Of a stretch of 64,000 nt of DNA, positions 24,072-32,734 are shown piece by piece. Every line of letters starts with the position of its first letter. Positions within the stretch are counted from its first letter, which is position 1. The notes under the pieces were generated by a model. It did no database searches, had not been told where the DNA came from, and was given only the letters and a program-made list of their open reading frames with translations. Origin of the DNA: VAZQ01 sp963702695. GTDB taxonomy: Bacteria; Pseudomonadota; Alphaproteobacteria; Rhizobiales; Xanthobacteraceae. The stretch covers positions 1-64,000 of the forward strand of contig CAVPDS010000013.1 in NCBI GenBank assembly GCA_963702695.1. The letters are read 5' to 3'. Both the position numbers and the translations under genes were made by a program.

Positions 24072-25088
24072 ATGCCCTCGGATTCGCTAGCATGGAAGTT
24101 TGCTCGGGGCTCATTGCGTCATTGGTTTTCGGTGCTGATCGGATCCGCCATGGTCTTCCTGGCCTTTGCGCCTGCAGGCCAAGCCCAGAGCGGTTATCCC
24201 AACAAACCCATCCGCCTATTGGTGCCGTACGGCGCTGGCGGCGTTGGCGACCAGACCATGCGTCTTCTCGCGAGCAAGGTATCGCAGCAGGTGAAGCAGC
24301 AGATCGTCATCGAAAATCGTCCCAGCGCTGGTGGCATCATCTCCATGACGGAGGCGCTCCGGGCACCTCCTGATGGCTATACGCTCGCCGAGATGGGCAA
24401 TGGCCAGGCAATCAGCATGTCTTTGTTCAGCAATCTTCAGTACGAGTTGCTGCGCGACTTCGTTCCGATCTCGGTAGCCGGCAGCTTTTCGATCCTGCTC
24501 GCTGTGCCCGACAGCTCGCCTTACAAGTCGCTAGGGCAATTGGTTGATGCAGCTCGTAAAGAGCCGGGTAAACTCAATGTCGGCGCCATCAATCCCGGCA
24601 GTACGCAAAACTTGTCGGCTCACCTTTTTCAACAGATCACCGGGACCAACTTCACTGTCATTCCTTATCGCACCTCGCCCGATCTGATGACTGCCTTGTT
24701 ACGCGGGGACGTCGATCTCGGCTTCGATTATTACGCTGCATTCCAATCCGTGATCGGCCCCGGGAGGGTCCGGGTACTGGCCACCACCGGAGAGAAGCGT
24801 GAGCCATTGCTGATGGACGTTCCGACGGTCAAGGAAAGCGGATACCCCACCTATGTTGTGATCGGCTGGAACGGCATTGGCGCCCGCGCGGGCGTGCCGA
24901 TGCAGATTACGCAATACCTCAACGCCGAGATCAACCGCAGTCTGGCTTCTCCGGATCTCCAGGAAAGGTTCCGCGCTCTTGGCATCGACGCGAACGGAAC
25001 TACTCCTGAGGAAATGTGGGACCGCATGGCTCGAGATGGTCGTAAGTGGCGCGAAGTCATTGAGAAGGCTGGTATCCCGAAGCAATAA
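24072..25088 (+). CDS. TctC/Bug-family solute-binding protein
   Basis: A 338-aa periplasmic protein. The long signal region contains a hydrophobic core (WFSVLIGSAMVFLAFAPAGQ) ending near AQS. The TctC marks are YPNKPIRLLVPYGAGGVGDQ, VIENRPSAGG, LNVGAINPGSTQNLSAHLF and FDYYAAFQSVIGPGRVRVLA. The ribosome site is CAGGAGGAG. This is the classic Bug type (YPxKPIRLxVPxxxGG), unlike the FYRGK type at 19.4, 33 and 37.4 kb. It is the first gene of the plus-strand catabolic operon. Confidence 0.93.
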   Translation: MPSDSLAWKFARGSLRHWFSVLIGSAMVFLAFAPAGQAQSGYPNKPIRLLVPYGAGGVGDQTMRLLASKVSQQVKQQIVIENRPSAGGIISMTEALRAPPDGYTLAEMGNGQAISMSLFSNLQYELLRDFVPISVAGSFSILLAVPDSSPYKSLGQLVDAARKEPGKLNVGAINPGSTQNLSAHLFQQITGTNFTVIPYRTSPDLMTALLRGDVDLGFDYYAAFQSVIGPGRVRVLATTGEKREPLLMDVPTVKESGYPTYVVIGWNGIGARAGVPMQITQYLNAEINRSLASPDLQERFRALGIDANGTTPEEMWDRMARDGRKWREVIEKAGIPKQ

Positions 25089-25190
25089 CGAGATCGATGC
25101 GTAACAAGCCTTCGCTCTCGCGAAGCCACGGTCTGAACGGTTTCGCGTCGGCTCGGCGTTGAATTGAACTCATAGCGGTAGGAACATTGA

Positions 25191-26177
25191 ATGACGCAAC
25201 AACTGCGGCTCAGTATTGCGATTGCGGACTATGGCCATACCCGATCCTTGAAGTCGGGGGCAGTCCCAATTGAGGGGATTGAGCCGAACTTTATCGAGGT
25301 GGTGCCGATCATTGGAGCATTCCGCCGAATGGTGCGGGATGTCGAATTCGATGTCTGTGAGATGGCTCCGACTACCTACATGATCGCCCGTGCGCTGGGC
25401 GCTCCATTCGTCGCCATCCCGGTTTTCGTGATGCGCCGCTTCCATCATGGCGGCTTCGTCGTGCGTCCAGATTCCGGCATCAAAGTGCCAAAGGACCTCG
25501 AAGGAAAAAAGGTCGGGGTCCGCGCCTATTCGGTAACGACCGGCGTATGGACCCGCGGTATCTTTGTCAATGAATACGACCTCAACTCTTCAAAGGTCAC
25601 CTGGGTGGTCGACGACGAAGAGCATGTCACCACTCTGAAACTTCCGTCGAATGTGATCCACGCTCCGTCCGGCAAATCTCTTGCCGGGATGATGGCGAAC
25701 GGCGAACTGCAAGCTGGCTTCACCGGAAATGCGGGCATTGGACGAGCCGGCCCACCAACGGGTGCATGGGACCAAAGTGCGCAGGCCGGGGCCGAAATCT
25801 ATCCCGAACTGATCGAGAACTCTGGCCAGGCCGAAGCCGATTGGTACCGGCGGACCGGAATCTATCCTATTCATGGGCTAATCGTGGTCCGAAACGAAGT
25901 GCTTTGGAAGAATCCTTGGGTTGCCCGCGCTCTGTATGACGCCTTCGTGGAAGCGAAGAAGCCCTATATCGAGAGTCTCAAGTTGGGCAAAGGCAACTCC
26001 GCGGATGATAAGAAGTATCGCGGGCTCATGCCTCTGGTGGGAGATCCCTTGCCGTACGGACTCGATGCGAACCTTCGGAGCATCGAGGCAATGCTAACCT
26101 ACGGTCTTCAGCAAAATCTGATTCCAAAGCGAATGTCTCTCGAGGAGGCGTTCGTGGCCCCCCAATCCACGAAGTGA
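25191..26177 (+). CDS. 4,5-dihydroxyphthalate decarboxylase-like protein, first copy
   Basis: A 328-aa protein of the Pht5-like family, with a periplasmic-binding-protein fold but no signal peptide, so cytoplasmic. Marks: LSIAIADYGHTRSLKSG, DVEFDVCEMAPTTYMIA, GKKVGVRAYSVTTGVWTRGI and HGLIVVRNEVL. Pht5 enzymes decarboxylate 4,5-dihydroxyphthalate to protocatechuate; many homologues are uncharacterised, so the substrate is open. A diverged paralogue lies at 27142 with an amidohydrolase between. It is probably in the same transcript as the TctC gene 102 bp upstream. Confidence 0.85.
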   Translation: MTQQLRLSIAIADYGHTRSLKSGAVPIEGIEPNFIEVVPIIGAFRRMVRDVEFDVCEMAPTTYMIARALGAPFVAIPVFVMRRFHHGGFVVRPDSGIKVPKDLEGKKVGVRAYSVTTGVWTRGIFVNEYDLNSSKVTWVVDDEEHVTTLKLPSNVIHAPSGKSLAGMMANGELQAGFTGNAGIGRAGPPTGAWDQSAQAGAEIYPELIENSGQAEADWYRRTGIYPIHGLIVVRNEVLWKNPWVARALYDAFVEAKKPYIESLKLGKGNSADDKKYRGLMPLVGDPLPYGLDANLRSIEAMLTYGLQQNLIPKRMSLEEAFVAPQSTK

Positions 26178-26281
26178 TCCGGTCGGGGAAAGCTTGATTT
26201 TTTCATCATCCTGTCTGAAGCCGCTCGTGTGTCGATCGGACAACGCGAGTGCTCCAAGGGTGTAACATAGCGAGGCAAAGC

Positions 26282-27130
26282 ATGACCGTCATCGATATCC
26301 ATCCGCATATCATCGCCAACGATGCCAAGCGCTATCCTCTGGCACCGTTGGGCGGTCACCAATCCGATTGGTCGAGGACCAGACCGGTAACGACTGAACA
26401 GATGATCGCCGCGATGGACCAAGCCGGGGTCGCCAAATCCGCGCTCGTACAGGCATCGACTTGCTATGGCCACGACAATTCCTACGTGGCGGATGCCGTT
26501 GCGGCTCATTCAGACCGATTTACCGGCGTATTTTCCGTCGACGTTCTGGCTTCTGATGCGCCTGAGCGCATGCGCTACTGGCGCGGTCGGGGCTTGACCG
26601 GGATGCGTTTGTTTACCATCGGCAGCACCATGCCGGATCAAGCCTCGTGGCTCGACGACCCCAAGAGCTATCCTGCTTGGGAATGCGCCGGTGAACTTGG
26701 CTTGTCCATCTGCCTGCAAATGTCACCCGCAGCCTTTCCCCAGATGATCCGCATGGTGGAACGCTTCCCTACCGTCCGCATCATCCTTGACCACTTGGCG
26801 CGGCCCGTACTGGAAGACGGGCCGCCTTATGCGGCTGCGGAGAGCCTCTTCGCGCTCGCAAAGCATCCAACCATCTATCTGAAATTGACCCCGCGCACTT
26901 TCATCGAATCGCGGGGGGGTAACGCAAGCCCAGCAACGTTCTTTCCGAAGCTGGTCTCGGCCTTTGGCGCATCCCGGCTTGCCTGGGGTTCGAATTACCC
27001 GTCTTCGGAAGGGTCTCTTCCGGAACTTCTGGGACTCGCCGAGAAGTCGTTGGCGTGCCTTTCACAAGACGATCAAAGCTGGATCTTTGCAAAAACGGCC
27101 CAATCGCTCTATCCAGCACTCGCCAACTGA
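26282..27130 (+). CDS. amidohydrolase family protein (COG3618/2159-like)
   Basis: A 282-aa TIM-barrel hydrolase. The HxH pair is present in IDIHPHII (residues 5-9); later marks are GMRLFTIGSTM, VRIILDHLARPV and YLKLTPRTFIE. The usual catalytic Asp of WGSDxP is Asn here (WGSNYPSSEG), a variant also known in this family. Related enzymes are lactonases and decarboxylases of aromatic ring-cleavage products. It lies between the two decarboxylase-like genes and is 11 bp upstream of the second, so an operon is very likely. Confidence 0.88.
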   Translation: MTVIDIHPHIIANDAKRYPLAPLGGHQSDWSRTRPVTTEQMIAAMDQAGVAKSALVQASTCYGHDNSYVADAVAAHSDRFTGVFSVDVLASDAPERMRYWRGRGLTGMRLFTIGSTMPDQASWLDDPKSYPAWECAGELGLSICLQMSPAAFPQMIRMVERFPTVRIILDHLARPVLEDGPPYAAAESLFALAKHPTIYLKLTPRTFIESRGGNASPATFFPKLVSAFGASRLAWGSNYPSSEGSLPELLGLAEKSLACLSQDDQSWIFAKTAQSLYPALAN

Positions 27131-27141
27131 GGAGACGGCGC

Positions 27142-28047
27142 ATGTCGGCTCGAAATAAAATGACCCTGCATACGATGCTGGGGAATTATCCAAATACCAA
27201 GCCGCTGAAAAGCGGCGCGATCCACTCGGATCTCGTCGACCTTGATTTCGTTGAGGTCAAGGTTGCGAACAACCTGTTCAAGAGTGTCGTCCGCGATGCG
27301 AAATACGACGTTTCCGAGCTCGCGATCGTGACTTATCTGCAGGCCAAAGCTTTTGGTAAACCGTACGTGCTGCTCCCAGCCGTACTGGTGAGTCGTGGCC
27401 AACATCATACGATTGCCTATAACGCCGACCGCGGCACGCTTGGGCCCTCTGATCTTGCTGGTAAACGCGTGGGCGTGCGCGCCTATACAGTGACGACAGG
27501 CGTCTGGGTAAGAGGCATCCTGGCGAACGACTACGGGGTCGATCTTAACAAGATCGAATGGATCACATTCGAAGATCCGCACGTTGCAGAATATCGAGAC
27601 CCCGCGGTCATTAAGCGGGCGCCGGAGGGCAAGGAACTCGTCCAGATGCTCCTTGACGGCGAAATCGATGCCGCCGTCGTCGGCGATAAGCTCCCGGACC
27701 CGCGCCTTAAACACCTCATCCCAGATCATGAGACCGCAGCCCAGAAATGGGCCGAGAGACATCACGGCGTGCCGATCAATCACATGGTGGTGGTTCGGGA
27801 GGAGCTGTCGCGGTCACGGCCTGACGTGGTAAAGGATGTCTTCCGGCAGTTGCACGAGAGTAAGCGGTCCGCAGGATTGCCAGATGGTTCAGTGCTTGAT
27901 CCTTATCGATTTGGCGTCGAGGCCTGCCGCCCAATACTGGAGATCATCTTGGACTTCTGCCAACAGCAGCAGCTTCTCCCGCGGCATCTGTCCGTCGATG
28001 AGCTATTTGACGACACCACTCGGGCGTTGACTGCTTCTCACCAATGA
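27142..28047 (+). CDS. 4,5-dihydroxyphthalate decarboxylase-like protein, second copy
   Basis: A 301-aa paralogue of 25191-26177 with the same marks: HTMLGNYPNTKPLKSG, DAKYDVSELAIVTYLQA, GKRVGVRAYTVTTGVWVRGI and HMVVVREEL. The start at 27142 follows TGAGGAGACGGCGC. It lies 11 bp after the amidohydrolase gene. The two copies differ throughout and in length, so they may be separate subunits or act on different acids. Confidence 0.85.
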   Translation: MSARNKMTLHTMLGNYPNTKPLKSGAIHSDLVDLDFVEVKVANNLFKSVVRDAKYDVSELAIVTYLQAKAFGKPYVLLPAVLVSRGQHHTIAYNADRGTLGPSDLAGKRVGVRAYTVTTGVWVRGILANDYGVDLNKIEWITFEDPHVAEYRDPAVIKRAPEGKELVQMLLDGEIDAAVVGDKLPDPRLKHLIPDHETAAQKWAERHHGVPINHMVVVREELSRSRPDVVKDVFRQLHESKRSAGLPDGSVLDPYRFGVEACRPILEIILDFCQQQQLLPRHLSVDELFDDTTRALTASHQ

Positions 28048-28204
28048 AGCAGGCGTGCTTAAATCATGGATGGGTGGTGCGGAAGAGGGCGAGCGGCTGT
28101 GTGCTGACAACGATTTGTATATACGGGGGTGGTCGGCCCGCTTGCCTCTCGTTCCAGCGCGGGGTGAGCATGTTGGCAGCACGGAGATGTGTACGGAGGA
28201 TGTG

Positions 28205-29053
28205 ATGGTTCGTTTCAAGTCCCTCGATGTTGTCGCACTAACAATCCTGCTGTCGATGGGAGCGGTCAGCGCAAGCGCGCAGAATTCATCACACTACCCC
28301 GATTGGTCAGGCCAATGGACGCACGGGCCCGGTATGGGCAATGGTTGGGATCCAACAAAGGCGCAGGGCCTTGCGCAGCAGGCACCCTTGACCCCGGAAT
28401 ACCGCGCGACCTTCGAGGCCACGCTCGCGGATAAGTCGCAGGGCGGGCTCGGCGGCGACCCGACGGGGTTGTGTCTTCCGCATGGGATGCCGCGAATGAT
28501 GATTGGCATCTATCCTATTGAATTCGTGATCACACCCAAAGTTACGTATATGCTCACGGATTATACTACTGATCGGCGGATCTTTACCGATAATCGCGAT
28601 TGGCCGCACGATCTGCTGCCCAGTTTCAATGGCTATTCGATCGGGAAGTGGATCGATGAGGATGGCGATGGTGGCTACGACGTACTGGAGGTGGAAACGC
28701 GCGGCTTTAAAGGGCCGCGGACATTCGAAGGCAGCGGGATGCCCTTGCATGAGGATAACCAAACCGTGATCCGAGAGCGGATTGGATTGGACAAATCCAA
28801 TAAGGAACTGCTGCGCAACCGAATAACCGTTGAAGATCACGCGCTCACTCGACCATGGACGATCGAGCGCACATATAAGCGCGAAACTAATCCCGTTTGG
28901 GATTTTGTCGATTGTGCTGAGAACAACCCGCATGTGCTCGTGGGTAAGGAATATTATATGATCAGCGCCGATGGATACCTGATGCCGACCAAACGTGGTC
29001 AGGGCGCACCCGATTTGCGCTATTTTAATCGTAAAACTCAGGGCCCGAAGTGA
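28205..29053 (+). CDS. secreted protein of unknown family, paralogue of 14441-15292
   Basis: A 282-aa protein with a signal peptide (ends near SASAQ). It has the same blocks as its paralogue: APLTPEYRATFEA, LCLPHGMPRMMI, EFVITPKVTYML, TDRRIFTDNRDWP, GYSIGKWIDEDGDGGYDVLE, KGPRTFEG, DHALTRPWTI, YYMISADGYLMP and APDLRYFNRK. The start at 28205 has GGAGGATGTG in front. The DEDGDGGYD loop suggests calcium binding. It sits inside the catabolic operon, after the second decarboxylase-like gene, so it is probably expressed with uptake and breakdown functions in the periplasm. Confidence 0.82.
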   Translation: MVRFKSLDVVALTILLSMGAVSASAQNSSHYPDWSGQWTHGPGMGNGWDPTKAQGLAQQAPLTPEYRATFEATLADKSQGGLGGDPTGLCLPHGMPRMMIGIYPIEFVITPKVTYMLTDYTTDRRIFTDNRDWPHDLLPSFNGYSIGKWIDEDGDGGYDVLEVETRGFKGPRTFEGSGMPLHEDNQTVIRERIGLDKSNKELLRNRITVEDHALTRPWTIERTYKRETNPVWDFVDCAENNPHVLVGKEYYMISADGYLMPTKRGQGAPDLRYFNRKTQGPK

Positions 29054-29231
29054 GCACGACTGCGGCGGCACACGACGCGCAGGGTTGCTTTCCGCAGGTC
29101 GTTTAGATCTGGCCTCTAGCGTCGATCGGATCGAACTGCCACGACCGCGTACGTTGGCCACCAAGCGTGAACCGGCCTTCGTGGCGCTCGTCGATCACAT
29201 TTGGCGGCTGATTAAAAAAGATGTCCGCGAA

Positions 29232-29267
29232 AGCGTCCTCCTTGAACAAAAGCGTCCTCCTTGAACA
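29232..29267. repeat. 17-nt direct repeat, two adjacent copies
   Basis: AGCGTCCTCCTTGAACA occurs at 29232-29248 and 29251-29267, just before the solute-binding protein start. It could be a small duplication or a paired regulator site. Confidence 0.5.
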
Positions 29268-29278
29268 TAGGTGATGCC

Positions 29279-30301
29279 ATGAGGTCTGTCCGGTCAAGCG
29301 CCAGCGAGCCACGTCTGCGCAGAAGCGCGCGGTCAATCCCACTTGCCGTCGCCGTCTTTATGGGTGTTTGCGGGGGCATTCTGCCTACTGCGGCGCGATC
29401 GGCCGACACGGTGGTGGTGACCGGCGTGCTCGGCTCCTACACATCGGGAGTGTGGCCGTTCCTGATTGCGATGAAAAAGGGCCTTTTCGCGCGACATAAC
29501 ATCAGGCCCGATGTGGTGTTCGTACCGACTGCGCCTGGACTGGTCCAGCAATTGGCTGCTGGCTCCCTCGATCTGATCGCGGTCAACGGTCTGGCCGAGC
29601 CCCTGCACGCCGTCGAGAAAGGCGCGCCGGTGGCCATCATGCGGATCATCGGGCAAACCCCAAACTACGTGATGATCGGACGTCGCGGGATCGCCGACCT
29701 GAAGAGTCTGAAAGGCAAGACGATCGCCATCGGCGGTCTGCGCGACATCAACAAAATCTATCTTGACCGCGTCTTGATACCCAACGGTTTGAAAGACGGC
29801 GATTACGACATCATCGTGATCGGCGCGACAGGCGCGCGATTCGCGGCGCTGCAGTCCGGCGCCATTGATGCCACCATGCTCGTGCCGCCCTTCAACTTCA
29901 CTGCTGTTAAGGCCGGCTACACCTCTCTCGGCCTGGTGCGTGACTACGCCAAGGACCTTCCGCAAACGGGCATGCAAGTCTCGAAGCGCTGGGCGGCCGC
30001 ACATAATGATCAGGCGAAAGCGATCAATGGAGTCATCGATGAGGCGGTCGAGTGGTTCTACAAGCGTGAAAATCGCGATGAAGCAATCGACATCCTGGTG
30101 CAGGCCTCGAAAGCAAAGCGCGAAGAGGTCGCCGAGAGCTACGACTTTCTCGTTGACATCGAATTCTTCGCGCGGACCAGCCAAATCCGGCGCGAGCCCT
30201 TGAACGCCATGATGAAGGACATGGTCGCCCTGAAGGATATGGCGTCCGTCATCCCTGTTGAGTCGCTGGTGGTCAAAGGTCTCAATGAGGTCACGGACTG
30301 A
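29279..30301 (+). CDS. ABC-type solute-binding protein (NMT1/TauA/SsuA-like)
   Basis: A 340-aa periplasmic binding protein with a basic n-region and hydrophobic core (SIPLAVAVFMGVCGGILPTA), cleaved near ARSAD. Marks: SGVWPFLIAMKKGLFARHNI, QLAAGSLDLIAVNGLAEPLH, LKSLKGKTIAIGGLRDINKI and GAIDATMLVPPFNFTAVKAG, as in nitrate/sulfonate/pyrimidine-precursor binding proteins. The ATG at 29279 is preferred; a TTG at 29261 is in frame. No ABC permease or ATPase is adjacent, so the protein may serve a transporter elsewhere or a non-transport role. Confidence 0.85.
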   Translation: MRSVRSSASEPRLRRSARSIPLAVAVFMGVCGGILPTAARSADTVVVTGVLGSYTSGVWPFLIAMKKGLFARHNIRPDVVFVPTAPGLVQQLAAGSLDLIAVNGLAEPLHAVEKGAPVAIMRIIGQTPNYVMIGRRGIADLKSLKGKTIAIGGLRDINKIYLDRVLIPNGLKDGDYDIIVIGATGARFAALQSGAIDATMLVPPFNFTAVKAGYTSLGLVRDYAKDLPQTGMQVSKRWAAAHNDQAKAINGVIDEAVEWFYKRENRDEAIDILVQASKAKREEVAESYDFLVDIEFFARTSQIRREPLNAMMKDMVALKDMASVIPVESLVVKGLNEVTD

Positions 30302-30323
30302 GTTGTGATCGGGATTTAATCAG

Positions 30324-31364
30324 ATGCTCAACCTCATCATCACCGGTGACGTCAATCTGATGAACGTCCCCGACGGGCGCGTTCCTTTCCGGCGCGTTAA
30401 GGAGACGTTTCTCTCAGCCGATCTGGCTTTTGCCAACCTCGAATGCAGCCTCTCGTCGCGGTTCAATGAAGGTTCGACCCATGTCGAAGGCTTCTTCGCC
30501 GACCCGGACGTGTCAGCCGTTGCATTGGCCGAATGCGGGATTGCAGCTGTCGGACTAGCCAATAACGTGAATTACGGAGACCATGCGATCATTGAGTCCG
30601 TAAAAAACCTTGACCGGATCGGTATCGCTCACACGGGTGCCGGCTCAAACGACGCCGAGGCACGCGCTCCGGCTGTGGTGGTTCGTCGAGGCCAGAAGAT
30701 CGCTTTTCTGCAACGCAGCTCCGTTTACTGGGCGACAAATCACGAGGCGACTGCCCATTCGGCCGGCATTGCCGTGATCCGCGGGCATACGGCCTATCAG
30801 GTTCCGATGTACAAGATGAAGCGAGAGATCCCGCCGCTCAACCGGCCCGGGATTCCTCCTTACATCATAACCTGGGCTGATCCTGATTATTTGGTCCGGT
30901 TCGAAAAGGATCTCATTGCCGCACGGGAAGCCTCCGACCTTGTTGTTGCCTCTTTCCACTGGGGACTTCACAAGGATGTCCTGGAGTACATGAAAGAGAT
31001 CGCGCATGGCGCGATCGATGCTGGCGCGGATGTCGTCGTCGGGCATGGGCCCCACTACTCACTTGGTGTCGAAGTCTATAAGGGGAAACCCATCTTCTAT
31101 GGCCTCGGGAGCTTCTCCTTCCACACGGGACATGGGGGCCATAAGCACGACGATTGGGTAGGTATGTTGGCCAAGTTGTCATTCGACGGCAGACGTCTGG
31201 AGAGGGCCGGTTTTGAATTCGTCCGGCACAACGAAGCAAACGAAACCTATATCACTTGCCTGTCCGAGGAAGAGTCCGAGTTCGCCGATATCGAGAAGCG
31301 CAGTCGTGATCTCGGGGCGCGGCTGACCCGTGAGGGCAACGAGGTTGTGATCGTCCTCTCATGA
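30324..31364 (+). CDS. CapA/PgsA-like metallophosphatase-fold protein
   Basis: A 346-aa protein of the PGA_cap family (calcineurin-like fold). Motifs in order: ITGDVNLMN (residues 6-14), FANLECSL, GLANNVNYGD, VASFHWGLH, VVGHGPHYSLGVE and YGLGSFSF. Most metal-site residues (D, N, H, H) are present; the usual LANNH is LANNVNYGD. There is no signal peptide, unlike membrane-bound capsule CapA, so it is probably a soluble enzyme. Its place in a catabolic operon suggests a hydrolase rather than a capsule role; this is inference. Confidence 0.85.
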   Translation: MLNLIITGDVNLMNVPDGRVPFRRVKETFLSADLAFANLECSLSSRFNEGSTHVEGFFADPDVSAVALAECGIAAVGLANNVNYGDHAIIESVKNLDRIGIAHTGAGSNDAEARAPAVVVRRGQKIAFLQRSSVYWATNHEATAHSAGIAVIRGHTAYQVPMYKMKREIPPLNRPGIPPYIITWADPDYLVRFEKDLIAAREASDLVVASFHWGLHKDVLEYMKEIAHGAIDAGADVVVGHGPHYSLGVEVYKGKPIFYGLGSFSFHTGHGGHKHDDWVGMLAKLSFDGRRLERAGFEFVRHNEANETYITCLSEEESEFADIEKRSRDLGARLTREGNEVVIVLS

Positions 31365-31399
31365 GAATGCCAGTGCACGCGGCGAGCGCGGAAGCGGCG

Positions 31400-31565
31400 C
31401 GAGGCAGGAAAGAAGTTCGCGACCGCTCAGGATGTCATCGACAAATGCCGCAAACTCGCCGGCATCCAAATGGAAAACGTGCAGATCGACCGCATCAAAG
31501 GCCTTGTTATGAATGCAGAACGGATGACATCCGCGCGCGAACTGGCGATGGCGCTCAGCGTCTGA
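31400..31565 (+). pseudogene. possible MmgE/PrpD C-terminal remnant
   Basis: An open frame without a start gives KFATAQDVIDKCRKLAGIQM, then RIKGLVMNAERMTSARELAM. This resembles the C-terminus of MmgE/PrpD proteins, where a helix pair ends near ELA. It lies directly upstream of the FAH gene. The match is short, so the call is weak. Confidence 0.35.
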
Positions 31566-31585
31566 CCTAGATAACAGGAGGGATA

Positions 31586-32458
31586 ATGCGTATCTGCCGC
31601 TTCGAGAATGATCGCCTGGGTATTGTCTCGGACGGGCTCGTTCATGACGTAACCGACATTCAGGAGCAGATCAGGGCGACCGCACCCTATACGTTGAAAG
31701 GCGATGCGGTCATCAAATCCTTGCCAGAGTGGCGAGATCGGTTAACCGCCGCGGCCGCGAAGATCCGTGGCATTCCCATCAGTGACGTGAAGCTCCTCTC
31801 TCCGGTCGCGCGCCCGTCGAAGGCCCTGGCAGCGCCGACGAACTATGCAGACCATATCGTTGAAATGGCCCCGGGGCGTGCAGCGAGCGCGTCGAAGCAC
31901 ACGGCCAAGATCGGCACGGATGGCATTTTCCTGAAGGCAGCGTCATCCATCGTCGGGCCCTCGGAGGGTGTTCCGGCGCGTTTTCCCGAGCGCCGGACCG
32001 ATCACGAACTCGAGCTCGTGATCGTTGTCGGCAAGCAAGGGACAGACATCAGCCAGGAAAAGGCGCTCGATCACATCGCTGGATATTGTCTCGGCCTCGA
32101 CATGACAATTCGTGGGCCGGAGGACCGGAGCTTTCGGAAATCGCCCGACGGTTATGCCGTACTAGGGCCCTGGATGGTAACCGCCGACGAGATTGCCAAC
32201 CCCGATGACATACCGTTGGTCCTCCAGGTGAATGGCGAAATCCGGCAGCAAACCAATACCAGCCACCTGATCTACGGAATTCGCCGCCTAATCGAGTTTG
32301 CCTCGTCCTTCTACACACTTTATCCGGGCGATGTCTTCTACACCGGAACTCCCAGCGGCGTTGGTCCGGTGAAGCCGGGGGACGTCATCACGGTCGAAAG
32401 CGCCTTGATTGGCTCGATGGCCGTGCCCATTCGCGCGCATGTTCTCGGGCAGTCCTGA
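31586..32458 (+). CDS. fumarylacetoacetate hydrolase-family protein
   Basis: A 290-aa FAH-fold hydrolase, isomerase or decarboxylase. Marks: APTNYADHIVEMA (around residue 83), a metal-site Glu in DHELELVIVVGKQG (around 140), GYCLGLDMTIRG (metal Asp region), KSPDGYAVLGPW and YTGTPSGVGPVKPGD. The ribosome site is AACAGGAGGGATA. Family members include 5-carboxymethyl-2-hydroxymuconate isomerases and acylpyruvases, which process ring-cleavage products. It fits the end of an aromatic-acid pathway. An alpha/beta-hydrolase remnant follows. Confidence 0.9.
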   Translation: MRICRFENDRLGIVSDGLVHDVTDIQEQIRATAPYTLKGDAVIKSLPEWRDRLTAAAAKIRGIPISDVKLLSPVARPSKALAAPTNYADHIVEMAPGRAASASKHTAKIGTDGIFLKAASSIVGPSEGVPARFPERRTDHELELVIVVGKQGTDISQEKALDHIAGYCLGLDMTIRGPEDRSFRKSPDGYAVLGPWMVTADEIANPDDIPLVLQVNGEIRQQTNTSHLIYGIRRLIEFASSFYTLYPGDVFYTGTPSGVGPVKPGDVITVESALIGSMAVPIRAHVLGQS

Positions 32459-32507
32459 CGATCCCACCGAGGCCGAGTAACGTCGGGAGGATTGCACGTT
32501 ATGCTGA

Positions 32508-32700
32508 ATGCTGCTGTGGGCCAACCGCCGTAAGGTCTATTTCGATATCGTCGGACGCGAGGGGCCTCTGTCATCTACTTTGCCCACTCTCTGGCGGCGG
32601 ATAGCGAGATGTGGTCTGAGCGGATCCCGGCGTTCCACGCCGCTGGCGATCGAGTGCTTCGGGTGGACATGTGCGGTCACGGCGGGGGGCGGAGTTGGAT
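32508..32700 (+). pseudogene. alpha/beta hydrolase (enol-lactonase-like) remnant
   Basis: The start has GGGAGG upstream (32486-32491). RRKVYFDIVGREG opens the fold, then the frame shifts near 32568 and continues as VIYFAHSLAADSEMWSERIP, then RVLRVDMCGHGG. This is the N-terminal part of PcaD-like alpha/beta hydrolases (SHSLAAD-MW, D-RGHG). The catalytic Ser region and C-terminal two thirds are missing. It is a likely lost step after the FAH-family enzyme. Confidence 0.7.
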
Positions 32701-32734
32701 GCGAATTGACAAGCGGAGGAGCCTTTGGGGATTC

